A stretch of 64,000 nt of DNA, taken from Prionace glauca (lineage: Eukaryota; Chordata; Chondrichthyes; Carcharhiniformes; Carcharhinidae). Made by a program: the position numbers and the translations under genes. How positions within the stretch are numbered: the first letter of the stretch is position 1; each line of letters starts with the position of its first letter. The notes below the pieces were generated by a model. It made no database searches. It was not told the DNA's origin and worked only from the letters and a program-made list of their open reading frames with translations. Location of the stretch: positions 7,368,949 to 7,432,948 of the forward strand of contig CM075743.1 of NCBI GenBank assembly GCA_037974335.1. The letters run 5' to 3'. Positions 43,986 through 53,364 of this stretch are shown here, one piece after another.

Positions 43986-44267
43986 CTACCCAGTGAGCAG
44001 GAAAGGTTGAGTGTTACTGCTCATTTTTATAATTAATATTCCCATTTAATATCCCAAGAATCCCACAACTGTCTCTCAACCTGCCCTTCCACCAGTGGGG
44101 TGTTGCTGTCAGAGTGCACGGAATCCAACTCCAGCACCTCCAAACTGGGCCTGGGGACAAGTGTGAGGAGGGCCTGGGGAGGGGAGGAGAACTGGGCAAC
44201 AAGGCCCAGGAGTGAGGCCCTGCTGAGCAAAGCCCTAAATCAGGATGGAGGGCAGAAGAGTAAGACT

Positions 44268-44470
44268 GCTGTGTGTGTGTGTGTGTGTGTGGACAGAGTG
44301 AGAGAGAGTGAGAGGAAGGTAGAGCACGTGTGTGATTGGGAGAGAGAATAAGAGACAGATAGAGAGTGTTAATGTGTTTGGGAGTGAGGGGGAGTAAGAG
44401 TGTGTGGGAGGAAGAGTGAAAGAGGCGGTCTGAGAGGGAGAGTGAGGGGGAGAGTCTGTGTCTGAGAGAG
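44268..44470. repeat. GT then GA simple repeat, duplicate
   Basis: Counterpart of 8,153-8,360. Confidence 0.9.
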
Positions 44471-44972
44471 GGACATGATCAAATGTGGGAAAGACATAGT
44501 CCCAGATAGATGAGGAAAATGAGGTAGTTATTTATGGGTGACATTTTACAATAGTTTCAGATGACAAGCCATTGTTGGGTCTATTTAGAGAATCCAGTGC
44601 CACTAATTGCCTCTGCAGGGATGCAGAGATGGGCTCCTTTGTTTGCAGCGTACAGTTATACGTTTCAGCATCACCCTGGAATGGAGATATCCCGAGCAGA
44701 CACAATTAACCGTTGCCTTTGCCGCAAACAGTCGCATCACCACCGGTTCCTCAAGAGATTATACTGGCACTGCATCTGGTAGAGACCTTACCAGTCTCTG
44801 TGAAACATATAAAACTGTGGAGAAAAATAGATCCGGTATGGTCAAAAGTGAAGAAGGTGGTAATGTAAGAACATAAGAACATAAGAACATAAGAAATAGG
44901 AGCAGGAGTAGGCCATCTGGCCCTTCGAGCCTGCCCCGCCATTCAATAAGATCATGGCTGATCTGTCGTGAC

Positions 44973-47900
44973 TCAGCTCCACCTTCCCGCCCTCTCCCCA
45001 TAACCCTTAATCCCTTCTCTTATCAAAAACCCATCAACCCGTTTCTTAAAAATATTTAGCGAGGCAGCCTCCACCACTTCAACGGGCAGAGAATTCCAGA
45101 GATTCACCACCCTTTGAGTGAAGAAGTTCCTCCTCAACTCTGTTCTAAACCGCCCCCCCTTTATCTTGAGGCTGTGCCCCCTAGTCCTACTGTCTTTTTT
45201 GAGCGGGAACAGTCTCTCCACCTCTATCCTATCCATCCCATTCATCATCTTATACGTCTCAATGAGATCTCCCCTCATTCTTCTAAACTCTAACGAGTAC
45301 AAGCCTAGTTTATTCAGCCTCTCCTCATAGCTCAATCCCCTCAACTCCGGTATCAGCCGAGTAAACCTCCTCTGCACTCCCTCCAGGGCCAAAACATCCT
45401 TGCGCAGGTGCGGCGCCCAAAACTGCACACAGTACTCCAGCTGCGGCCTCACCAATGCCCTATACAGCTGCAGCAAGACCTCCCTACTTTTATATTCAAT
45501 CCCCCTCGCTATGAAGGCCAGCATCCCATTCGCCTTCCTGACCACCTGCTGCACCTGCAAGCTGGGTTTTTGCGACTCATGCACAAGGACCCCGAGGTCC
45601 CTCTGCACCGTCGCCTGCTGCAGTTTTTCGCCCCGTAAGTAATAGTCCTTCCTACCATTCCTCCTACCAAAGTGGACCACCTCACACTTGCCAACATTAA
45701 ATTCCATTTGCCATTTCCTGGCCCATTCGCCCAGCCTATCTAGATCCTTCTGCAGACTCTCCACACCCTCCGCACAATTTGCCTTTCCCCCAATCTTGGT
45801 GTCATCAGCAAATTTCGACACCCTGCACTCGGTTCCCTCCTCCAGATCATCTATATAAATGGTAAATAGCTGAGGCCCCAGCACCGACCCCTGGGGCACC
45901 CCACTAGTCACCAACCGCCAATCCGAATAGCATCCATTGACCCCCACTCTCTGCCTCCTATTTGACAACCAATCCTCTATCCACGCTAACACCCTACCCC
46001 CAACTCCATGTCCCCTGACCTTCTGCAATAACCTCTTGTGAGGTACCTTGTCAAACGCCTTCTGAAAATCCAGAAAGACCACATCCACCGGCTCTCCTCC
46101 ATCCACTGCCCTAGACACATCCTCATAGAACTCCAGTAAATTTGTCAGACACGACTTCCCTTTAATGAAACCGTGTTGCGTCCGCCCTATCAAGCAATTC
46201 CCCTCAAGATGCCTCGCTATTTCCTCCTTAATGACGGTTTCTAACATTTTACCTACCACAGACGTTAAACTAACCGGCCTATAATTCCCCGCCTTTTGCC
46301 TGGCACCCTTCTTAAACAACGGCGTAACATTAGCCGTTTTCCAATCTTCCGGCACTTCCCCGGAATCCAGCGACGTCTGGAAAATAACCACCAAGGCATC
46401 CACTATCACCTCCGCCATTTCTTTCAGAACCCTCGGATGCATTCCATCCGGTCCTGGGGACTTGTCCACAATCAGCCCCTCCAGTCTGTCGAGCACCACC
46501 TCTCTAGTAACAGTAATGTCATTAAGACCCTCCATTCCTACCACCTTTCCATCGCTAACACCCGGCAAATTATTCACGTCCTCCTCCGTGAAGACAGAAA
46601 CAAAGAAGTTATTCAAGACCTTAGCCATATCCCTATCCCCTACCACTAGCTCCCCTTTCTCATCCTCTAAAGGACCAACGTTTATCCTAGCCAGCCTCTT
46701 CCTTTTTATATATTTATAAAAACTCTTGCTATCCTTTTTTATATTAAGTGCTAGCCCAGCCTCATAGCTTCTCCTACCCTCCTTTATCAATTTCTTTGTC
46801 AATCTTTGTTGACATTTAAACCTTTCCCAATCCTCTTCTCGCCCACTGCTCTTAGCTACTCTAAACTCCTCCGCTTTTAATTTAACACTTTCCTTCACCT
46901 CCTTCGTTATCCACGGCTTATTACCTCTCCTCCTACTGTCCTTTTTAACCATCGGAATAAATTTCTGCTGAGCACCAAGAAAGATCTCCTTAAAGATCCT
47001 CCACTGCTCCTCAGCAGACCTACCTTCCAACGCGTTCCCCCAGTCCACATTCGCCAATTCTTCTCTCATCCTACCATACTCCCCTCTATTCAAACAAAGG
47101 ACGCGTGTCTGGGAACCCACTTTCTCCTCCTCCATCTGCACCAGAAACTCCACCATACAATGATCACTCTCTCCAAGAGGATCCTTCACCGCAAGGTCCC
47201 TAATTCTACCCGCCTCATTACATAGCACCAGATCCAAGATAGCTCGCTCCCTCGTCGGCTCCAACACACACTGTTCAAGGAAATTATCCCGGCAGCATTC
47301 CAAGAACTCCTCCTCGAGCCCACCTCGTCCAACATGGGTCGACCAATCAATATGCAGATTGAAATCTCCCATAACTACTGCCGTCCCATTCCTGCACGCT
47401 GCACTTATTTGCGCGTTAACAGCCCGCCCCACCTCCAGATCATTATTCGGGGGCCTATAGACGACACCCACTAGCGTCTTCCTCCCTTTTCTGTTCCTAA
47501 TCTCCACCCACAACGATTCCACTTTCTGCTCCTTGGCTCCGATATCATCCCTTGCTACCACCTTGATACTATCCTTAATCAGCAGAGCTACTCCACCCCC
47601 TCTTTCCTCCTGCCTATCCTTCCTGAACACTTGATAACCCTGTACATTCATCTCCCAGTCCCTGTCACCTTGCAGCCACGTCTCTGTAATGGCCACCAGA
47701 TCGTATCCATTTGTGTCGATCTGCGCCATCAGCTCATCCACTTTATTCCGAATGCTTCGTGCATTCAGATAAAGCGCTTTCATCCCAGCCTTCACCTGGA
47801 CTCTACTTGCCGTAACGCCACCAATTGGGACATCCTTTGCCTCTTCCCTTACCTGTACCCTATCCTTAACTTTAGACCTCATAGCGTCACCTACCCTCGC

Positions 47901-48017
47901 ACCCTCCCCCCCCCTAATTAGTTTAAAGCCTTGTCTACAGTCCTCTTTACTCGATTCGCCAGCACTCTGGTCCCAGCATGATTCAGACCAACCCCATCCT
48001 GCCCGAACAGGTCCCAC
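44973..48017 (-). CDS. ORF2: CR1 ORF2: APE endonuclease and reverse transcriptase, intact
   Basis: 1014 residues without a break. The APE-type endonuclease shows LNARS (Asn 85), TETW (Glu 112), GDFN (218-220) and SDH (284-286). The reverse transcriptase shows the NYRPVSLTSV block near 578-587, LDFQKAFD (649-656), SGVPQGS (705-711) and the catalytic FADD (736-739). The C-terminal part holds the CR1 signature [15 protein letters not shown] and ends ...YGERAGRWS. Length and order fit full-length CR1 ORF2. It nicks target DNA and copies the LINE RNA. The first 33 codons overlap ORF1, so the true start may lie further in than the ATG at 48,017. Confidence 0.95.
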   Translation of the reverse strand: MGPVRAGWGWSESCWDQSAGESSKEDCRQGFKLIRGGEGARVGDAMRSKVKDRVQVREEAKDVPIGGVTASRVQVKAGMKALYLNARSIRNKVDELMAQIDTNGYDLVAITETWLQGDRDWEMNVQGYQVFRKDRQEERGGGVALLIKDSIKVVARDDIGAKEQKVESLWVEIRNRKGRKTLVGVVYRPPNNDLEVGRAVNAQISAACRNGTAVVMGDFNLHIDWSTHVGRGGLEEEFLECCRDNFLEQCVLEPTRERAILDLVLCNEAGRIRDLAVKDPLGESDHCMVEFLVQMEEEKVGSQTRVLCLNRGEYGRMREELANVDWGNALEGRSAEEQWRIFKEIFLGAQQKFIPMVKKDSRRRGNKPWITKEVKESVKLKAEEFRVAKSSGREEDWERFKCQQRLTKKLIKEGRRSYEAGLALNIKKDSKSFYKYIKRKRLARINVGPLEDEKGELVVGDRDMAKVLNNFFVSVFTEEDVNNLPGVSDGKVVGMEGLNDITVTREVVLDRLEGLIVDKSPGPDGMHPRVLKEMAEVIVDALVVIFQTSLDSGEVPEDWKTANVTPLFKKGARQKAGNYRPVSLTSVVGKMLETVIKEEIARHLEGNCLIGRTQHGFIKGKSCLTNLLEFYEDVSRAVDGGEPVDVVFLDFQKAFDKVPHKRLLQKVRGHGVGGRVLAWIEDWLSNRRQRVGVNGCYSDWRLVTSGVPQGSVLGPQLFTIYIDDLEEGTECRVSKFADDTKIGGKANCAEGVESLQKDLDRLGEWARKWQMEFNVGKCEVVHFGRRNGRKDYYLRGEKLQQATVQRDLGVLVHESQKPSLQVQQVVRKANGMLAFIARGIEYKSREVLLQLYRALVRPQLEYCVQFWAPHLRKDVLALEGVQRRFTRLIPELRGLSYEERLNKLGLYSLEFRRMRGDLIETYKMMNGMDRIEVERLFPLKKDSRTRGHSLKIKGGRFRTELRRNFFTQRVVNLWNSLPVEVVEAASLNIFKKRVDGFLIREGIKGYGERAGRWS

Positions 48018-48817
48018 CTACCCCAATACTGGTGCCAATGCCCCATAAATTCGAACCCATTCCTCCCACACCAATCCCTGAGCCACCCATTTACTTCCTT
48101 TATCCTATCAACCCTACACCCGTCTGCCCTCGGTTCAGGCAGTAGCCCAGAGATAACCACCTTGTCGGTTCTACTTTTTAATTCCATTCCCAGCTTCTCA
48201 TACTCCCTTCCCAGATCCTCAGTCCGCATTTTGCCTACGTCGCCGGCACCCACATGTACTACAACGACTGGGTTCTCACCCTCCCACTCCAGATTCCTCT
48301 GCAGCCCAGCTGCGACATCCTGTACCCGAGCACCAGGCAGACAACACACCCTTCTGTGCACTTTGTCATTGTGACAAAGGACAGTGTCAATACCCTTCAC
48401 CCCACTATCCCCAATCACTACTACGTTCCTTTTCCCCTTCTCTTTGCCTATGTCCTGCTGCATCACTGTACCGTGTGCAGTTTGCTCACCAACCTCTCTT
48501 GCCTCGTCCTCTTCCAGACTGGAAGCAAGAACCTCAAACCTGTTATGCAGGTTAAGAGGCTGAGGCCTCCTCTCCTCACCCCCCTTCCTCCTCCCAGCAG
48601 CCCCCTTTTGTCCCTGACCCTTAGATTTAGCCAGTCTAGGGGCACCCTCTCTCCCCCTGATGAGCCTCAGTGTCTGTAGCTCAGAGGCCAGCTCATCCAC
48701 CTTGAGCTGGAGCTCCTCCAGCAACCTGCACTTACTGCAGACATGGTCACTGGGAAGGACCCTGGGGTCCACCAGTTCCCACATCATACAGAAACCACAC
48801 ATCACATGCCCCTCCAT
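47918..48817 (-). CDS. ORF1: CR1 ORF1: zinc finger, coiled coil, SGNH esterase
   Basis: 299 residues. CxxC pairs at 7/10 and 27/30 form a probable zinc knuckle. A leucine-rich heptad stretch (about 31-54) suggests a coiled coil for multimerisation. After a basic linker comes an SGNH/GDSL hydrolase domain: GDSG with the nucleophile Ser near 138, HVGAGD near 190, and a C-terminal DGVGLNHAG with the catalytic His near 278. Esterase ORF1 proteins are known from CR1 and related LINEs, where ORF1 binds RNA and may act at membranes. The start is the first ATG, in good context (ATAATGG). The last 100 nt overlap the start of ORF2 in another frame, which suggests reinitiation or a bypass mechanism for ORF2. 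Confidence 0.92.
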   Translation of the reverse strand: MEGHVMCGFCMMWELVDPRVLPSDHVCSKCRLLEELQLKVDELASELQTLRLIRGREGAPRLAKSKGQGQKGAAGRRKGGEERRPQPLNLHNRFEVLASSLEEDEAREVGEQTAHGTVMQQDIGKEKGKRNVVVIGDSGVKGIDTVLCHNDKVHRRVCCLPGARVQDVAAGLQRNLEWEGENPVVVVHVGAGDVGKMRTEDLGREYEKLGMELKSRTDKVVISGLLPEPRADGCRVDRIKEVNGWLRDWCGRNGFEFMGHWHQYWGRWDLFGQDGVGLNHAGTRVLANRVKRTVDKALN

Positions 48818-49309
48818 TATTCACTGTAATTTTTATGTGAAAAAAATTTTTCCTTGTTTCTTGCTGTAGTAGTAATGGGGAAAAAAAAAATTTTTTTTTT
48901 TTTCTTGTTTTTTTTTCAAACGAACTCACCTGTCCTTTTTTCCCCTCCAGCCCTTTTTGATATTAAGCCCTATTAGCTCACTCTGCTTCCCTCTCACTCC
49001 GCTGCCCGCTCAGACGCTGCCCGCTTTCTACACCAGGCCTCCTTTTAAACCTAGCGCTGATTAGAAGCAGGCTCGTCCACAACTCGTTCTAAACTAGCAG
49101 TAAAGACAATAAAATAAATGCTTTAAACAGTTCTACAAAGAACAAAGTGCTTTAAACTTATTTTAAACAGGTTTTTAACAGGTAAATTCTTAGCTCTCTC
49201 TCGTAGCTCAAACCCTATCAAAGTAGAAGGATGGAGATACCCTGTGAAGATGGGATGCTGCTGTGGGTGGCTAGAGTTATAGTGCCACTCACAGGGAAAT
49301 GACTCCAGG

Positions 49310-49608
49310 CAGGCACGATGGCAAAGTGGTTAGCACTGATCTGTCACAGTGTCAGGGACCAGGGTCCGAATCCCGGCTTGGGTCACTGTCAGTGTCATGT
49401 CTGCACACTCTCCCCATGTCTATGTGGGTTTCCTCTGGGTGCTCCAGCTTCCTCCCACACTCCAAAGATGCCCTGGTTAGGTGCATTGACCGTGCTAAAT
49501 TCTCCCTCAGTGTGCCTGAATAGGCATTGGAATGTGGTGACTGGGAGATCTTCACAGTAACTCCATTGCTGTGTGAATGTAAGCCTACTTGTGTCTTTAA
49601 CTTTAATT
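49310..49608 (+). mobile_element. HE1-type SINE
   Basis: Counterpart of 8,886-9,185, just right of the full-length CR1. Confidence 0.88.
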
Positions 49609-50524
49609 CCTGTTACAAGAACTGCATCACTCCCATCCAGGTCAAAGTAGAATGAAGGCCCCAGGCATATGTGTTTTCACCAGGCATTGGGAAGGAAACA
49701 GAACGGATGGTTCATCAATGCCCAAGTTACGAAGATCAATGGGCTTCACCATCACAGGTGAATTTGCATCGTTGGGAATGGCCTGGTGAACCTTGGTGGA
49801 AGTTACACACAGATTTTGCCGGGCCATTTCTGGGTCATATGTTTCTTATATTAGTTGCGGTTGTATGTGCTGTTTATGAAGTCCCCAACAGCCATGGACA
49901 CCATCGATAGATTGAGGAAATCCTCTACTATCCATGGCATTCCGGAAGTGGTTGAGTCGGACAATGGCACATCATTCACTGTGGAACAGTGCCAAAAATT
50001 CCTCAAGTCCAATGGCATTCACCATGTGAGGTCAACACCTTCCCACCCTGCCTCAAATGGACCAGTGGAGCGTGCGGTACAAACATTCAAGTCATCAATA
50101 ATAAAACAAGTAAACTGTCCTCTTCCTTTATGTATGGACCACCCCAAACGTGACCACAGGGGTTACTCCAGCAGAGTTGCTGATGGGATGCCAATTGAGA
50201 ACACAATTGGACATGATATTCCCAAATTTGGCAGGGAGTGTGCAGGCTCGGCTAGCCTTTCAGAAGGAAAGCAGTGATTCAAGAAAAGGAAACAGAGTGT
50301 TTTAAGCCGGGGAAGCAGTCTTGTTTCCAAATTTTACACCACCCTGGGTGGCCGGTGAAGAGAACAGGATTGATGTCCGACGTTATGGAGATACTAGGCT
50401 GTCGGCTCAGGAAGCAGGTAAACCTTCGAAGGAGGAGAGAGTGATGGACACAGAGGATCAACAGGCGCCCCCTGCAGTTGGGTGAACTTTGCCAGGGTTG
50501 GTTATTGGGTTTTTGGTGGAGAAT

Positions 50525-51872
50525 TGGTGGGGATATTGATAGGCTGGTGTATTGGGCAGATACATGGCAAATGGAGTTTAATCTGGATAAATGTGAGGTG
50601 ATGCATTTTGGCCGGAATAATATAGGGGGGAGTTATATGATAAAGGGTAAGCCCATAAGGAGTATAGAATCGCAGCGAGACCTGGGGGTGCAAGTGCACA
50701 AGACTTTGAAGGTGGCAGTGCAAGTGGAGAGTGTGGTGAAGAAAGCCTATGGTATGTTAGCCTTTATCGGAAGGGATATAGAATATAAGAGCTGGAGTCT
50801 AATGTTGCAGTTGTACAGAACGTTGGTTAGGCCGCATTTGGACTACTGCGTCCAGTTCTGGTCGCTTCTGGTCTGGGCATGGAGACTCTGGAGAGAGTGC
50901 AGAGGAGGTTTACCAGGATGTTGCCTGGTATGGAAGGACTGGGGTATGAGGAAAGATTGAATAAATTGGGGCTGTTTTCCCTTGAAAGACAGCGACTGAG
51001 GGGGGATCTAATAGAGGTGTATAAGATTATGAAGGGTATAGATAGATTAAAGAGGTAAGCTAATTCCTATGATAGAGACACATCGGACAAGGGGCCATGG
51101 GCTTAAGGTGAGGGGGGAGAGGTATATTAGAGGATGGTTTTTCACACAGAGGGTAGTGGGGGCATGGAATGCTCTGCCAAGTAAGGTGATGGAGGCAAAC
51201 ATGCTAGAGTCATTTAAGAGTAACTTAGACAGGCACATGACTGGGTTGGAGATGGGTCGATATAGGAGATTGTTTTAAATAAGGGTCATTAGCATTGGGG
51301 CGTCCCTGGTAAGGCAAATGGATATGGTACAACAATGCTCGAAGGGCCAGATGGCCTACTCCTGCTCCTATTTCTTATGTTCTTATGTTATTTCTCTTTT
51401 CATTCACAGGTTTTTAAGTCGGTCCGCCTTGTGTCCAACGAGGGGCATACACGCGATGGGTCGTATTTGGGGCTGCTCTTGGTTGTTCGAGATTGGCCTA
51501 GTGCTTCATGTCGTTAGTGTGTGCCTAAACTGGACAAGATACCGGGCAAGACGACAGCTCAGTGAATATCGCTGATTGCTGTGCAGACACATGGATTTGG
51601 TCCGGTGTCGGTGGGAGTTTGCGCATTCTCCCCGTGCTTGCGTAGGTTTTCTCCGGGTGTTCTGGTTTTCTCCCACACCCCAAAGATGTGCTGTTCGGCT
51701 GATTGGCAGGAATAAATTGTCCCTAAATTAGTTTCCCTCAATGTGGATGGCCTTAAAACATTAGACGGGGGTCGTGGGTGGAGGGGGGGACTGGTGGTGT
51801 TAAGATGGCAGCGCGGGCTCGTTGGGCCAAAGGACCTGTTTCCCGGGCTGTTTTTGTTCTTTGCTCTTTGTA
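50525..51872 (+). mobile_element. CR1-clade LINE family C, 3' fragment
   Basis: Begins in the RT domain after FADD (DIDRLVYWADTWQMEF) and runs through the C-terminus (about 51,277). The 3' UTR carries a short CR1-A-like tail (about 51,335-51,395), then the same 470-bp 3' block as the element at 53,498, including a SINE-like head and a TTTGTTCTTTG end. It interrupts the Gypsy fossil; the uninterrupted sequence is at 10,081-10,110. The frame is broken in at least two places. Private to copy 2. Confidence 0.88.
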
Positions 51873-52335
51873 GAATGTGGGAGCGCAGCAACCTCTGGCT
51901 GTGGAGACTGAGGAACAGAAGCTGCTGAAGATCCACCAGATCCTGGATTAATGAGTCTGCCTTTCTCGTCTGTCCCGTCTGGCCCTTTAAACCTTGGGGA
52001 GTAAACCACTGAACTGAGGCACTTTACCAGAGACCGGATTCCTCCAGACTGATTACACCTTTGATGGGTTTTCCTGTTCTTTATTCCTCCATAGTTGTAT
52101 TTTGGATTTTGGGGGAAGGATTGTGGTCCTTTAATTGGGATGGGGGAGTGTTTAGAGGGTCATGTGATCGGGTCAGGCCCTGTGGATTCTCAAGCCTGGA
52201 AGCTGAGCCAATCGGCAAGAGGGTGCGTGCCACGGGTTGAGGAAGGTTTTGCAGTTGGAGACAGGGAGCCGAGTAGTAGATTTGCATTGTAATTCATTCT
52301 GACCTTGTTGTATAGATATATATATATATATATTC

Positions 52336-53268
52336 TTATTATAAAGAGCAAAGAACAACACAGCACGGGAAACAGGCCCTTCGGCCCCACGAGCCCGCGC
52401 CGCCATTTTAACATTATGAGTCCCCTCTCCACCCATGACCCTTGTCTACGCTTATGGCATTCCACACTGGGGGAAGACTAATTTACGGGCAATTTGTTAC
52501 ACCAATCAGCCTAAGAGCACATCTTTGGGGTGTGGGAGGAAACCGGAGCACTCGGAGAAAACCCACGCAAACACGGAGAGAATGCGCAAACTCCCACAGA
52601 CACTGGCCCAAATCCATGTATCTGCACAGCAAACAGTGACAGTCACTGAGCTGTCGTGTTTGGACATGTAAGCACAAGAACAGGCCCTTCGGCCCTCCAA
52701 GCCTATGCATGTTTACCTGTCTAAACCAATCGCTTATATCCCTCTATTCCCCATTTGTTCCTATGCCTATAGATATACGTCTTATATGTGACTAAAGTAA
52801 TTGCCTCCATCACCTCACTTGGCAGTGTGTTCCAGGCCTCCATCATCCCCGGTGTGAAAAACCTTCCCCTGCACATCTCCACTCAACCTTTCCCCCCTTA
52901 ACTTGAACTTGTGCTCCCTTGTAATTGTCCTTTCTGCCCTGGGAAAATGCTTCCAAATGTTCACCCTATCTATACTGACATAATTTTATAAATTTCCACC
53001 AGTTTGTCTCAGCCTCCGTCTTTCCAGGGAGAACAATCCCAGTTTATTCAATCTCTCCTCATAGCTAATACCCTCCATACCAGGCAACATCCTGGTAAAC
53101 TTTTTCCACACTCTCTCCAAAGCTTCCACATCCTTCTGATGTTGTGGTAACCAGAATTGGACACAGTATTCCAAATGTGGCCTAACCAACGTTTTAAACA
53201 ATTGTAACATAATTTGCCAACTTTTATACTCGATGCCCATCCGATGAAGGCAAGCATGCGATATTGTT
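52336..53268 (-). mobile_element. CR1 family B fragment, split by a SINE
   Basis: Copy 2 counterpart of 10,557-13,550 without the nested family A element but with a SINE at 52,345-52,655. RT C-terminus readable at 53,260-52,986. Confidence 0.86.
52345..52655 (-). mobile_element. tRNA-SINE sharing its 3' end with CR1 family B
   Basis: Minus strand. The tail at left is AGAACAACACAGCACGGGAA with GGCCCTTCGGCCCCACGAG, the CR1-B 3' end; centre AAACCCACGCAAACACGGAG; head near 52,640. It inserted into the CR1-B fragment in the LTR, private to copy 2. SINEs that borrow the 3' end of a LINE are mobilised by it. Confidence 0.8.
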
Positions 53269-53364
53269 GGCAATAAAACATTTATTGTTTCAAGCCACGT
53301 CGAGTCACCCTCGATCTATTGGAAGTTACTATGGAGGCACAGAGCAATGAATTAAATCTCCTTC

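Larger units (their letters stand above)
44870..49202 (-). mobile_element. Full-length CR1-clade LINE (family A), both ORFs open
   Basis: 4.33-kb element on the minus strand: 5' UTR of about 385 bp (49,202-48,818), ORF1 (48,817-47,918), ORF2 (48,017-44,973) and a 3' UTR of about 100 bp ending in tandem TTCTTATG units, the short 3' repeat type of CR1. Both frames are uninterrupted, so this copy may be recent and possibly competent. The ends are set by comparison with the uninterrupted paralogous sequence at 8,751-8,790: the left flank agrees to 44,869, the right from 49,203. It lies in sense orientation in the intron between V1 and V2 of the receptor gene and is absent from the other gene copy. 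CR1 retrotransposes by target-primed reverse transcription. Confidence 0.95.

Noticed and set aside
48254-48679. Long frames antisense to CR1 ORF1 and ORF2 (also 46,296-46,649 and 47,631-47,921)
   Set aside because: They are shadows of the LINE ORFs and recur wherever the LINE does.
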